This document shows positions 1 to 8,471 of a stretch of DNA of 64,000 bases, in pieces. Under the pieces are notes generated by a model. That model was not told the origin of the DNA. It searched no databases and was given only the letters and a program-made list of their open reading frames with translations. A program made the position numbers and the translations under genes. Source of the DNA: Arthrobacter sp. Soil763 (GTDB lineage Bacteria; Actinomycetota; Actinomycetes; Actinomycetales; Micrococcaceae); assembly GCF_001428365.1 (NCBI RefSeq), contig NZ_LMSH01000003.1, positions 686,978 to 750,977 of the forward strand. The letters are read 5' to 3'. Positions within the stretch are counted from its first letter, which is position 1, and the number at the start of each line of letters is the position of its first letter.

Positions 1-1
1 C

Positions 2-904
2 AAGGAAGCCTTCGCCGACGCCGACTTCGTGATCGAGGCCGTCTTCGAGGAGCTCGGGGTTAAGAAGCAGGTGTTCAAGGAGGTCGAGGCGATCGCCTCG
101 CCCGAATGCATCCTCGCCACCAACACCTCCTCGCTCTCCGTCACGGCCATGGCGGAGGACCTGCAGTACCCCGAACGCCTGGTCGGCTTCCACTTCTTCA
201 ACCCCGTGGCCGTGATGCCGCTCCTGGAGATCGTGCGCGCACCGAAGACCGACGACGCCGTCCTGGCCACCGCGTTCGAACTGGCCAAGGGCCTGAAGAA
301 ATCCGCCGTCCTGGTCAAGGATGCCGCCGCGTTCGTGGTCAACCGGATCCTGCTGCGGCTGATGGGCGAGGTGACCGCGGCGTTCGACGAGGGCACCCCG
401 GCCGAGGTGGCGGACAACGCGCTGCGGCCGATGGGCCTGCCGATGACGCCGTTCACCCTCGGCGCCATGGTCGGGCTGCCGGTGGCCCAGCACGTGCAGG
501 AGTCCCTGCACGCCGCCTTCGGCGACCGCTTCACGGTTTCAGCGAACCTGCAGGCGCTGATCGACAACGGCATCAAGTCCGTCTGGGATCCGGCTTCGGT
601 CAAGGCCGGAAAGCCGGTCATCCCGGCGGAGACCCTGGCCCTGATGAGCTTCGGGGATTCACCCTCCACCGCCGAAGAGGTGCTGCGCCGCACCCAGGAC
701 GCCCTCGCGGAGGAGATCGGCCTGATGCTGAATGAAGGCGTCGTGGCCGGGCCGGAGGACATCGACCTCTGCATGATCCTCGGCGCGGGCTGGCCGATGT
801 TCCTCGGCGGCATCACCCCGTACCTCGACCGGGTGGGCGCCTCCGAGCGGGTCAATGGCAAGAAGTTCCTGGCCCCGGGCGTCGCGTCCGAGCCGGCCGC
901 CTAG
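2..904 (+). CDS. 3-hydroxyacyl-CoA dehydrogenase (FadB/FadJ-type), 3' part only
   Basis: This is the C-terminal 300 codons of a fatty-acid beta-oxidation enzyme, open from the left edge of the window, so the start and any N-terminal enoyl-CoA hydratase domain lie outside. The product oxidises 3-hydroxyacyl-CoA with NAD+. Seen: the end of the NAD-binding domain (TNTSSLSV), the catalytic-His segment GFHFFNP followed by PLLEIVRAP, the domain junction VKDAAAFVVNRI, and the C-terminal dimerisation region with GLPMTPFTLGAMVGL and GAGWPMFLGGI. This arrangement is typical of the C-terminal half of multifunctional FadB/FadJ proteins. Whether it is the fused two-function enzyme cannot be decided here. 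It is convergent with the next gene, with a hairpin between them. Confidence 0.9.
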   Translation, partial: KEAFADADFVIEAVFEELGVKKQVFKEVEAIASPECILATNTSSLSVTAMAEDLQYPERLVGFHFFNPVAVMPLLEIVRAPKTDDAVLATAFELAKGLKKSAVLVKDAAAFVVNRILLRLMGEVTAAFDEGTPAEVADNALRPMGLPMTPFTLGAMVGLPVAQHVQESLHAAFGDRFTVSANLQALIDNGIKSVWDPASVKAGKPVIPAETLALMSFGDSPSTAEEVLRRTQDALAEEIGLMLNEGVVAGPEDIDLCMILGAGWPMFLGGITPYLDRVGASERVNGKKFLAPGVASEPAA

Positions 905-926
905 CAGCCCGTTCGCCCGACACGAC

Positions 927-966
927 AGCGCCGCCGTTCCCGCCGACAGGCAGGAACGGCGGCGCT
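927..966. terminator. bidirectional hairpin between convergent genes
   Basis: Perfect 14-bp arms (927-940 and 953-966) are separated by 12 nt in the gap between the dehydrogenase stop and the stop of the convergent VOC gene. The stem is GC-rich with only a short T run, which is usual for high-GC actinobacteria. Confidence 0.6.
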
Positions 967-1004
967 TTGGCGTGCTGGCCGTGCCGCCGCCAGGAGACCC
1001 CCGG

Positions 1005-1352
1005 TCAGCACTCGCAAATCATCAGCACATTGCCGTCGGGATCCTTGAAGTTGAACCACTGGCCATCACGGATTTCCGTGACCTCCGCGCCCCTGCCCTG
1101 CAGGTGGGCGTGCGCGGCCTGGATGTCGGAGGTGTTCAGGTGGAACGCCGGAACACGGAACACGGCGTCCGGTGCGAAGATCTTGCTGTCCAACACCAGC
1201 CCGGCCCCCTGCATGGGCAGCACGTAGAGATGGCCGAACAGGACCTCGCCGTCCGCCGGGACACCAAGCAGGGAGCAGTACCAGTCCCGCGCTTTTGCGA
1301 CGTCACTGACCGGAACGAAGACGGTTCCGATCTCCGCGGCTATGGGGTTCAT
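1005..1352 (-). CDS. VOC (glyoxalase/bleomycin-resistance) family protein
   Basis: A 115-residue single-module vicinal-oxygen-chelate protein. Family features seen: the opening strand with TVFVPVSDVAKARDWY, a central substrate region, and the closing FKDPDGNVLMI strand typical of the fold. VOC proteins act as metal-dependent dimers on small molecules or bind drugs. The sequence does not show the substrate. The start is an ATG preceded by a good Shine-Dalgarno site (AGGAGG) about 8 nt upstream. It stands alone, convergent with the upstream dehydrogenase and divergent from the next membrane protein. Residues do not distinguish glyoxalase I from resistance or uncharacterised members. Confidence 0.8.
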   Translation of the reverse strand: MNPIAAEIGTVFVPVSDVAKARDWYCSLLGVPADGEVLFGHLYVLPMQGAGLVLDSKIFAPDAVFRVPAFHLNTSDIQAAHAHLQGRGAEVTEIRDGQWFNFKDPDGNVLMICEC

Positions 1353-1529
1353 CGGCGGTTCCTCCTGGTTGGTGGTCCCGGCTCGGGTGCGGGAAAGCTC
1401 CCTGAAATATACCTGATCGGGATTCCGCCGTGGCTGGGACGTCGGTGTCTTTTGGCGGCGGCGCCTGCCCCGTCGCAGTCCCTCGCCCGTGGCATGATCG
1501 TCTCTGTGTCAATTGATGAGGAGGGGCGG

Positions 1530-2846
1530 GTGGCAGTGACCAGCGCCGTCGTGCGGCCCGGCGTTGAAGCGTGGCAGGCACTGTCGCGGCGGACCCGGGG
1601 GCGCCGGGATGGGATGTTCGCCTGGCTGATCGGGGTCTTGACGACCGCCGGCGCCTTCATCACGGACCGGGGGTGGGAGACCCTGGATGATCCCGGCTGG
1701 TCCGGCGCCTACCGCATAATCGACATGTTCGGGCTTGCGAGCATTCTCCTCGCCCTGAGTTTTTCCGTCGTTGGATCCCTGCTCCGGACCCACGCCCTGG
1801 TGGCTGCACCCTTGGTGTTGTTGGCAGCCGCCGTTCCGCACAGCATGGACGGCTACCGTTCCGGGGCTGTGTGGTGGCTTGGCGCTGCCGCTGCCGCCCT
1901 GTGGGCCGTCATCGCTGCTGTCCGGGCGTGGCATCGGCTGTGCGCGGTTCAGCGTCTCGCGCAGGCTTCCTCCACGGGACGAACGACGACGGTGGGCCCC
2001 AACGCCGTACGGGCAAGAAAACGGGCGTTGTGGCCGGGCCTGCTGATGCTGCTGCTGTTCCTGGCTACGGCGTGCGGCGGCTGGGCGCTGGCGTTCGGGA
2101 CGCTGCCCGCGGAGCTGGGCCGGACCTACGAGGAGTTGGGGGAGGAATCTTCCTCGAACATGTTCGCGGCCGCGGCTATGGCGGCCAGCATCATGACAGT
2201 TGCCGCAGCGGTACAGCAGGGGTGGCGCCTTTTCGCGATGGGCCGGGTCGGACGGCGCTTGGTCTGGGAAATACCCGCGGCGGGGCACCCCGCCCAATGG
2301 TGGCTGTACGGGAACAACGACGCCGGCGAGGTGTCGATGGAGGCGGCTGAAGCACCCGGCTGTGATTGCCTGGCGGAGTTCAGGCTGGTCGTTCCTGACG
2401 GGGAGGATGAACTCGCGGCGGGCGCCGGCGTGCCGGCCTCGGACTATTGCCTCCTGCATGGCATCGACCGGATCAACGCGATGACGACCGCTGAGTTCAC
2501 CGCGCTGAGTGGGGAAACCTGGTTGTGGGACATGGCCTCTGATCTGCCGGAGCCCGCGGACCCGGAGGCAATACGGTTTCGTCTCTACGGTTTTTGCGGG
2601 CACACCTTCGGCGGAATTCCCGTCCGGGAAGACCGGGGCGGCGTCGACGCGGTTTTCCCGGGAGTCCCGCCGGCCCATGAAGCCAGTGTGGCCGAAGCCG
2701 GCCCGGGGTGGGATAAGCCGCGGCGCCCGGAGGCCGGGGTGCAGGACACCATCGACCTACGCCCGGCCGGCTACGCCGGATTTGCGTTCCGCTACCGGCA
2801 CGGCAGGGCATGGTTTGAGACCGCGCCCTCGACCGCGACTGGATAG
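1530..2846 (+). CDS. hypothetical membrane protein, about 438 aa
   Basis: Family not recognised. The N-terminal 210 residues hold about five or six hydrophobic segments (around residues 25-45, 60-80, 85-105, 110-130, 165-190 and 205-225). A soluble C-terminal half of about 200 residues follows, with several Trp and Cys residues and no known motif. I chose GTG at 1530 because GAGGAGG ends about 7 nt upstream. In-frame alternatives are ATG at 1494 and GTG at 1506, the latter about 7 nt after a CATGAT -10-like hexamer. Reading continues open upstream but without coding character. The gene is convergent with the ECF transporter operon. Function unknown; membrane location is inferred from hydropathy only. 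Confidence 0.6.
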   Translation: MAVTSAVVRPGVEAWQALSRRTRGRRDGMFAWLIGVLTTAGAFITDRGWETLDDPGWSGAYRIIDMFGLASILLALSFSVVGSLLRTHALVAAPLVLLAAAVPHSMDGYRSGAVWWLGAAAAALWAVIAAVRAWHRLCAVQRLAQASSTGRTTTVGPNAVRARKRALWPGLLMLLLFLATACGGWALAFGTLPAELGRTYEELGEESSSNMFAAAAMAASIMTVAAAVQQGWRLFAMGRVGRRLVWEIPAAGHPAQWWLYGNNDAGEVSMEAAEAPGCDCLAEFRLVVPDGEDELAAGAGVPASDYCLLHGIDRINAMTTAEFTALSGETWLWDMASDLPEPADPEAIRFRLYGFCGHTFGGIPVREDRGGVDAVFPGVPPAHEASVAEAGPGWDKPRRPEAGVQDTIDLRPAGYAGFAFRYRHGRAWFETAPSTATG

Positions 2847-2899
2847 GCTGTCGGCGCCGGGATGAGTCCGCGGCTCCTGCCCCGACGTTGCGGCGCCGC

Positions 2900-4435
2900 T
2901 CAGAGTTCCCGGAGGTTCCCGCCGTCGAGTGCAAGGACACGGTGGGCGTTGGCGCGGGCGTAGGCGAGATCGTGGGTGACCATGACGACGCCGGCTCCCC
3001 GCGCCGCCGCGCCAGTCACGGCGTGCTGCAGCCGTTCGAGCCCCGGCCGGTCCAGGCCCACGGTGGGTTCATCCAGGGCGATGACGGCGGGCCGGCGTGC
3101 CAGCACGGTTGCCAGGGCCAGCAGCCGCTGCTGTGAGGACGGCAGTTCCGCCGGGTGCGCCTGAGCGGCGCCGGCGAGCCCGACGGCGGCCAGCGCCTCT
3201 TGTGCCCGGTCCCCCGCCCCGGCACCGGCGAGCCGGCGCAACCCGAAGCTGACCTCCCGCAGCACGGTCCGTTCGAAGAGCTGGTCGCGCGGCTGCTGGA
3301 ACAGCACGCCGACCCTCGCGGCGATGCGGCCGGCCGGGACGCCGGCAATGTTGGTGCCGGCGACGACGACGTCGCCGGTTTGAGGCCGCAGCAGTCCGTT
3401 GGCGTGGCGCAGCAGCGTGGATTTCCCGGCGCCGTTCGGGCCGGTGATGGCGACGATCTCCCCCGCCCGGAGCGTCAGGTCCAGGTCCCGCAGCACTGCC
3501 GCCCGGGCAGGGTCCCCGGCCGGCCCTGGTCCGGCTCCCCCGCGCGGCGTGCCAGCCCCATAGCCGAAGCCGATGCCCCGCAGCTCGAGAACGGCTGGCA
3601 ATGCTGGCGGCGCCGGCAGGGTGCCCGGCATCCCCGCGGCTCCGCCCTCCTGCACTACGCCCGCGTCCCGGAGTGCCGCGCCTTCCTGGAGGTCCGCGGG
3701 CGAGCCGTCCGCGACGGCCGTCCCTCCATCCAGGATGATCCAGCGCCCGGCACTGCGGGCCAGCACGTCGGCCCTTTGGCTCAGCACCACGACGGCGGTC
3801 CCGGCGTCGAGCAGCCCGGCCACGAGGTTCCGGAGCCCACTGGCCCCTGCCGCGTCGAGGGAGGCCATGGGTTCGTCGAGGACCAGCACCTCGGGCCCGG
3901 CAATGACGGCGCAGGCGACGGCCAGCCGACGCAGCTCGCCGCCGGAGAGCTCCGCCGGGTCCCGCTCCGTCAGTCCGGAAAGTCCTGTCTGTTCGGCGAC
4001 GCGTGCCACCTGCCGGATCATCTCGGGCCGGGGAACACCGCGGTTCTCCAGGCCGAAGGCCAGTTCCTCGGCCACGTTGGAACGCACCGTCGAGATGATG
4101 GCCGCGGCGTCCTGCGGCACATAGCCCACCCGGGCGGACCAGACGGCGGGGTTGATCCGGGGATCCCCGCTGCCGCCGTCGAAGTCCAGGCGCTCGGCGC
4201 CGAGTGCGAGGCTCCCGCGCATGACCCCGGAGTGGCCGGGGCGCAGCCAGCCGGCGAGCAGTTTGCCGAGCGTGCTCTTGCCGCTGCCGGAGCCGCCCAG
4301 CACGGCAGTCAGGGTCCCCGGCAAAAAAGAAATCCGGATGTCCCGCAGCGCAGCGGCCGCGTCGCCGTGGAAGCTAAAGCTGCGGATCCGGGCGGAGGCG
4401 GAGGCAGCACTCACGAGGGCACCGCCGTCGGCCAC
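2900..4435 (-). CDS. ECF transporter ATPase, fused A1-A2 (two ABC domains)
   Basis: A 511-residue protein with two complete ABC ATPase domains in one chain, energising an energy-coupling-factor importer from the cytoplasmic face. Domain 1 (about 15-240) has Walker A GGSGSGKST, signature LSGGELRRLAVA and Walker B VLVLDEPMASLD. Domain 2 (about 275-505) has GPNGAGKST and Walker B VIALDEPTVGLD, but its signature is LPSSQQRLLALA, where the usual LSGGQ is degenerate. Most ECF systems use two separate ATPases, and fused pairs are common in actinobacteria. It overlaps the upstream ecfT-type gene by 25 nt, so the two are translationally coupled in one operon with the S component. Confidence 0.88.
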   Translation of the reverse strand: MADGGALVSAASASARIRSFSFHGDAAAALRDIRISFLPGTLTAVLGGSGSGKSTLGKLLAGWLRPGHSGVMRGSLALGAERLDFDGGSGDPRINPAVWSARVGYVPQDAAAIISTVRSNVAEELAFGLENRGVPRPEMIRQVARVAEQTGLSGLTERDPAELSGGELRRLAVACAVIAGPEVLVLDEPMASLDAAGASGLRNLVAGLLDAGTAVVVLSQRADVLARSAGRWIILDGGTAVADGSPADLQEGAALRDAGVVQEGGAAGMPGTLPAPPALPAVLELRGIGFGYGAGTPRGGAGPGPAGDPARAAVLRDLDLTLRAGEIVAITGPNGAGKSTLLRHANGLLRPQTGDVVVAGTNIAGVPAGRIAARVGVLFQQPRDQLFERTVLREVSFGLRRLAGAGAGDRAQEALAAVGLAGAAQAHPAELPSSQQRLLALATVLARRPAVIALDEPTVGLDRPGLERLQHAVTGAAARGAGVVMVTHDLAYARANAHRVLALDGGNLREL

Positions 4436-5163
4436 GCAGTCATCAGCCGCAGCACCACGGCGGCCGCGGCCAGGAGCAGTGCTGCGGCACGGAAGATGCG
4501 CTGCGCCGGCGGGTCCTGCAATTGCCGGTAGCTAGTCCGTGGACCCGGCAAGCCGAAGCCGCGCGCGTCCAGCGCCTGCGCCCTGAGCCCGGCATCCTCC
4601 ACCAGTCCCAGGACCAGCGGCACCGCCTGCAGCCTGGCCGCAGCCAGCCGGGACAGCGGCCCGCGCCCGACCACCAGGCCGCGCGCTTCCTGGGCCTGCC
4701 GGATCTTCTCCAGGCGTCCGGCCATGGCCGGGACCAGGATGAGCGTGGAGGCGAGGACGAAGCTGAGTTGGGGAGGGATCCGCCGCGCGGCCAGGGCGGT
4801 GACCAGGTCCGGAACGCTGACGGTGAAGGAAAAGAGCAGGAGCAGCAGCACGCATGCGGCGGTCCGCGTACCCAGCTCCAGGGCGAAGCCCAGGCCTTCG
4901 GCGGTGACCCGGGCGGGCCCCCACTGCGCCAGCACGGTGTGCCCTTCCAGGAAGAACAGACCGTGGAGCACCAGCAGCGACAGGAAAAGCGGTGCCAGGA
5001 TGACCCCGGCAGCCGCCAGCACCCGCGCGGCCACGCCCGCGCGCGCGGCGAGCAGCGCGGCGGCCAGCGCGACGGCGACGGACAACTGCCAGCTGGCGGC
5101 CGCCGTCGTCACGACCGCGGCGCAGCAGGCCGCGGTCAAGGCCGTCAGCGGGTGCAGGGACAT
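4411..5163 (-). CDS. ECF transporter transmembrane component T
   Basis: A 250-residue membrane protein of the EcfT/CbiQ family, the scaffold that couples the ATPases to the substrate-binding S protein. Seen: four to six hydrophobic helices in the first two thirds, then the amphipathic region with IRQAQEARG and LRAQALDARGFG, which match the two Ala-Arg-Gly coupling motifs that contact the ATPases. The gene begins 4 nt after the S-component stop and overlaps the ATPase gene, the standard S-T-A order. The substrate is set by the S component, not by this subunit. Confidence 0.87.
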   Translation of the reverse strand: MSLHPLTALTAACCAAVVTTAAASWQLSVAVALAAALLAARAGVAARVLAAAGVILAPLFLSLLVLHGLFFLEGHTVLAQWGPARVTAEGLGFALELGTRTAACVLLLLLFSFTVSVPDLVTALAARRIPPQLSFVLASTLILVPAMAGRLEKIRQAQEARGLVVGRGPLSRLAAARLQAVPLVLGLVEDAGLRAQALDARGFGLPGPRTSYRQLQDPPAQRIFRAAALLLAAAAVVLRLMTAWPTAVPS

Positions 5164-5166
5164 GGA

Positions 5167-5994
5167 CTAGGCAGCGGGGTCCGCCGGGACCTTACCCGCG
5201 AGGACCCGGAAGCGGCGGACAAAGGCGAACTGGAACGTAGTGCGCCGCGGCAGGGCGTAGGCCAGCAGTGCGGCAATCGTGAAGACAATCGCCTTGTCCA
5301 TCGGGTCCGAGATCAGGGCCTGCTTGGTGATCGCTGCCAGCAGGGTGTCACCCATGGCGCGGAAGGCACTGACGATCGCCCCGGTGCCCAGTCCGGCGGT
5401 CCCGCCGAACACGAAGGCGGCTATCGGGGCGGAGACGACGCCGGCGAGGACACCGGTGAGGAACCCCGCCACCGGGGCGAAGTAGAAGCGCCGGAAGAGA
5501 CCGGCACGGGCCGCGAGCCCGGCGAGAAAACCGATCAGGGCTGCACCGGCGGCGAAGGGCAGCACGGTGGGGTTGAAGAAGGACCAGACGATGCTCCCGA
5601 GCACGCCGGTGGCGGCGCCGGCGGCCGGGCCGGCGAGGACGGCGATCAGGACGGTGCCGATCGCGTCGAGGTAGAACGGCAGTCCGGTGCTGCCCATCAG
5701 CTGGCCGAGGACCACGTTAAGCACAATCGCCACCGGCATCAGGACCAGCGTTGAGGTGGGCAGGACCGGTAGCACGGCGGCGAGCAGGAGCACCGCGCCA
5801 AGCAGGAAGCCGCCCAGCGCCACGAGGGCGGAGAACGACGCCGGGCCGTTGGCGATGTCGGCGGGCTGGTTCAGCACAAGGAAGACGTTGGTGGCGGCGA
5901 TGGCCGCGGCGCCAGCGATTTCCAGCAGCCGGCGGCGGCGCGGGGCCCCGGCACGGGTGTCCGCGGCTGGCAGGGTCAGGGGCTGCTGTGACAT
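5167..5994 (-). CDS. ECF transporter substrate-specific S component, substrate unknown
   Basis: A 275-residue integral membrane protein with about six helices, placed directly before the T and ATPase genes. This makes it the substrate-binding subunit of the importer. A segment reading GLPFYLDAIGTVLIA followed by Gly/Ala-rich helices recalls several uncharacterised ECF S proteins. I do not see the signature of the biotin, riboflavin, thiamine, folate, cobalt or nickel families. The immediately upstream gene is a nucleoside hydrolase, so a nucleoside, nucleobase or related compound is a reasonable guess from context. The ATG start has GAAGGA about 8 nt upstream. No known riboswitch fold is evident in the 64-nt leader. 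Confidence 0.8.
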   Translation of the reverse strand: MSQQPLTLPAADTRAGAPRRRRLLEIAGAAAIAATNVFLVLNQPADIANGPASFSALVALGGFLLGAVLLLAAVLPVLPTSTLVLMPVAIVLNVVLGQLMGSTGLPFYLDAIGTVLIAVLAGPAAGAATGVLGSIVWSFFNPTVLPFAAGAALIGFLAGLAARAGLFRRFYFAPVAGFLTGVLAGVVSAPIAAFVFGGTAGLGTGAIVSAFRAMGDTLLAAITKQALISDPMDKAIVFTIAALLAYALPRRTTFQFAFVRRFRVLAGKVPADPAA

Positions 5995-6058
5995 GGGAAA
6001 AGTCCTTCGGCTGGGGTTTGCAAAAACCGCCTCATGTCACCTCGGCGCAGCTTATATC

Positions 6059-7120
6059 CTAGCCGTCCAGGGAGCGGGCCAGCGCACCTACGGAGGAGAT
6101 CAGCTCCTCGAAGCACTGGCCGGGATCGTTGCCGGTGACGATCCGGGCGTTCGGCGGCAGTCCCCAGAGTCCGCGGAAGTCGGCGACCGTGGTGCCCGCC
6201 AGCAGCGCGGAGTCGGTTTCGACGTCGACCGTGGCCAGGCGGGTGCCGAACGGGGTCCGTCCGACGGCGGCGCAGGCGGCGAAGGCGTCGTGCATGTGCG
6301 CCACGTAGCCCTGGTCGTAGAGCCGGTGGAATTCCATGTAGAAGCGGATCGCGTCCGAGAGGCACGCGACCAGCGGGTTGCTGGAGCGGCTGCGCTGGCC
6401 CTCGGGCTGGTCCGGGAGCACCAGTTCGGGTTCGCCAGCCCCGGCGGCCTCGCCGAGCCTTCGGAGGTGCTCCGGCAGCATCTCGATCCGCTCCGTGGTC
6501 TCCAGGGCGCAGACCACGGGCAGCTTGTCCTCCGGGAGCCCGCGGTAGGCGGCGTAGACCTCCTTGGCCGCGTGCGGGTCCACCGCGGTGTTCCACTCCG
6601 CCGTCGGCGTGGTGTTGCCCTGGTAGTAGAAGCTGCCGCCCATGATCACCAGGCCCTTGAGTAGGCGCGGCAGTTCCGGTTCGCGGCGCAGGGCGAGGGC
6701 GAAGTTGGTCAGCGGGCCGGTGATCAGCCCGGTGATCTGCCCCGGGTGCGCGCGCACCTCCTCCACCCAGACGTCGACGGCGTGCCTGGCTGAGATCGGT
6801 TGCGCGGGGGCGGGCAGCTCGGCGTAGCCGATCCCCTGCGGGCCGTGGGTCTCCTCTGTGGTGACCAAAGGGATCTGTAGCGGCACCTCGGCGCCGGTGG
6901 CGACTTCAATCCCCTGCCGTCCGCACAGCTCCAGCAGGGACAGCGTGTTCAGCGCCACCTGGCGTGCCCCGACGTTTCCGGCCGTACAGGTGATGGCCTG
7001 CAGCCGGACCTCGGGCCGGGACAGCAGGTACACAATGGCCAGCGCGTCGTCGATCCCGGTGTCGACGTCCATCAGGATCAGGGGTCCGGCGTCCCGGGCG
7101 CCGGGGGTTTCCGCGCTCAG
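6059..7120 (-). CDS. nucleoside hydrolase (IunH/RihA-type), probable CTG start
   Basis: The product hydrolyses the N-glycosidic bond of a ribonucleoside or related N-riboside. Seen: the metal-binding DVDTGIDDALAI motif near the N-terminus, MGGSFYYQGNTTPTAEWN, and the C-terminal HDAFAA segment. The first ATG (7070-7072) would begin exactly at DVDTG and delete the first beta strand. In-frame reading upstream gives SAETPGARDAGPLIL, a normal N-terminus, starting at a CTG (7118-7120). That codon overlaps the TGA of the preceding reductase as CTGA and has GAAGG 5 nt upstream. I therefore annotate 353 codons from CTG. The gene is co-transcribed with the reductase and the ECF importer, suggesting uptake and cleavage of a nucleoside-like compound. 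Confidence 0.85.
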   Translation of the reverse strand: MSAETPGARDAGPLILMDVDTGIDDALAIVYLLSRPEVRLQAITCTAGNVGARQVALNTLSLLELCGRQGIEVATGAEVPLQIPLVTTEETHGPQGIGYAELPAPAQPISARHAVDVWVEEVRAHPGQITGLITGPLTNFALALRREPELPRLLKGLVIMGGSFYYQGNTTPTAEWNTAVDPHAAKEVYAAYRGLPEDKLPVVCALETTERIEMLPEHLRRLGEAAGAGEPELVLPDQPEGQRSRSSNPLVACLSDAIRFYMEFHRLYDQGYVAHMHDAFAACAAVGRTPFGTRLATVDVETDSALLAGTTVADFRGLWGLPPNARIVTGNDPGQCFEELISSVGALARSLDG

Positions 7121-8094
7121 AACAGGGCGACCTTCGGCGTGCGCGGGAAGATCTCGTCGAGTTCGGCCAGTTCCGCGGCGTCCGGGACCCAGGCTACGGC
7201 ATCGGCGTTCTGCTTGACCTGCTCCGGGCGGGTGGCGCCGGCGATGACGCTGCTGACGGAGGGCTGGGCCACGAGCCAGGAGAAGGCGACCTGGATTTCG
7301 GTCAGGTCCCGGGCCGCGGCGAAGGCCGAGAATTTGCCCAGCTGGTCCCAGTCGGCGTCGTGGACCAGGTTGGTGCGGGTGTGGCTGAGGCGGGAACCGG
7401 CCGGGGCCTTCCCGGCGGAGTACTTGCCGGTCAGCAGGCCGTTGGCCAGCGGGAAGTACGGCAGCACGCCCAGGCCGTAGGCCTCCGCGGCGGGGGTGAC
7501 TTCCAACTCGGCGCGGCGGTCCAGCAGGTTGTAGTGGTTCTGGCTGGAGATGAAGCGGGCACCGCCGCGGGCGCGGGCCACGAACTCGGCCTCGGCGATC
7601 TGCCAGCCGGCCCGGTTGGAGTGGCCGATGTAGCGGACCTTCCCGCTGGTGACGAGCTCGTCGAGGGCCGCGAGGGTCTCATCGATCGGGGTCTGCGGAT
7701 CCGGGGTGTGGAACTGGTACAGGTCGATCCAGTCCGTGCCCAGCCGCCGCAGGGAGGCCTCGGCGGCCTTGATGATGTAGCGACGGGACCCGCGGGCGCC
7801 GAAGTCGTTACCGTTGGTGCCGCGCATGTCCAGGCCGAACTTGGTGCCGATCACGGCGTCGTCCCGGCGGCCGGCGAGGGCCTTGCCGAGCATGGTTTCG
7901 CTCAGGCCCGGTTCGCGACCGTAGGCGTCGGCGACGTCGAAGAAGGTAATCCCGGCATCCAGGGCCGCGTGCACGACGGCGTCGGTCCCTTCCTGCGACT
8001 CGGTCGCAGTGTTGGCCCGTCCCAGGTTGTTGCAGCCCAGCCCCACGGCAGAGACGGTCAGTCCGGAATTTCCTACGCGTCGGTAATCAGTCAT
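7117..8094 (-). CDS. aldo/keto reductase
   Basis: A 325-residue NADPH-dependent (beta/alpha)8-barrel oxidoreductase. Seen: VGLGCNNLGRA near the start, the catalytic region FDVADAYGREPGLSE (Asp and Tyr of the tetrad), the Lys segment VIGTKFGLDM, the His region DLYQFHTPD, and the cofactor-binding VSSVIAGATRPEQV near the C-terminus. Substrate not predictable. It is the first gene of the minus-strand operon leading into the nucleoside hydrolase, whose start overlaps its stop. The ATG follows a TAGGCT -10-like hexamer by only 7 nt and has no Shine-Dalgarno sequence, so its mRNA is probably leaderless. Confidence 0.9.
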   Translation of the reverse strand: MTDYRRVGNSGLTVSAVGLGCNNLGRANTATESQEGTDAVVHAALDAGITFFDVADAYGREPGLSETMLGKALAGRRDDAVIGTKFGLDMRGTNGNDFGARGSRRYIIKAAEASLRRLGTDWIDLYQFHTPDPQTPIDETLAALDELVTSGKVRYIGHSNRAGWQIAEAEFVARARGGARFISSQNHYNLLDRRAELEVTPAAEAYGLGVLPYFPLANGLLTGKYSAGKAPAGSRLSHTRTNLVHDADWDQLGKFSAFAAARDLTEIQVAFSWLVAQPSVSSVIAGATRPEQVKQNADAVAWVPDAAELAELDEIFPRTPKVALF

Positions 8095-8101
8095 GGGAGC
8101 C

Positions 8102-8107
8102 AGCCTA
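8102..8107 (-). promoter_or_regulatory. -10-like hexamer placing the start of transcription at the AKR ATG
   Basis: TAGGCT on the minus strand ends 7 nt before the ATG of the aldo/keto reductase, so transcription would begin at or beside the start codon. No clear -35 is seen. Confidence 0.4.
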
Positions 8108-8168
8108 TAACGCCGGTGAGCCGCCGGCGGGCAGGCCCGTACCGGGTCAGCCGTACGTGCTCCGGGGC

Positions 8169-8387
8169 TTAGCCCACGGGCAGCTCCAGCCCGTGCTCGT
8201 CCATCGCGTCCTGGAGTTGCGCAAGCGTGCGCGGGCAGACGCCGGGCATCCCGGCCAGCCGGCGGCGGCCCAGCTCCCGGACGTGCTCGAGGGTCTCCAC
8301 TCCGGCGTGCGCCAGGGACTTGCGGGCCGGTGCGGCGAGTCCTGCCGGAAGTGGAGTGCTGCCTGGTCGAGGTGCTTTCCGCGTCAT
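8169..8387 (-). CDS. small helix-hairpin-helix-like protein, 72 aa
   Basis: A short basic protein. Residues about 18-52 read as two helices around short turns (LAAPARKSLAHAGVETLEHV, then RRRLAGMPGVCPRTL). The GMPGVCPRTL hairpin resembles helix-hairpin-helix DNA-binding motifs and the C-terminal domain of the RNA polymerase alpha subunit. A nucleic-acid-binding role is therefore plausible but not shown. I chose the ATG at 8385-8387 because GGAAGG lies 7 nt upstream; an in-frame start 15 nt earlier has no such site. It is separated from its neighbours by about 75-85 nt on each side. Confidence 0.65.
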   Translation of the reverse strand: MTRKAPRPGSTPLPAGLAAPARKSLAHAGVETLEHVRELGRRRLAGMPGVCPRTLAQLQDAMDEHGLELPVG

Positions 8388-8471
8388 TGCGTTACCTTCC
8401 AATCGCTTGCCCCCAAAACTGAGTTGAGCCGTGCCCGGCTCCTTACAGATGGATTTCCAGGCGGGTTGCGC

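Noticed and set aside
5995..6058. Riboswitch in the 64-nt gap before the ECF S component
   Set aside because: No match to TPP, FMN, cobalamin, preQ1 or purine core motifs; only a short GGTTT/AAACC hairpin and a normal ribosome-binding site.
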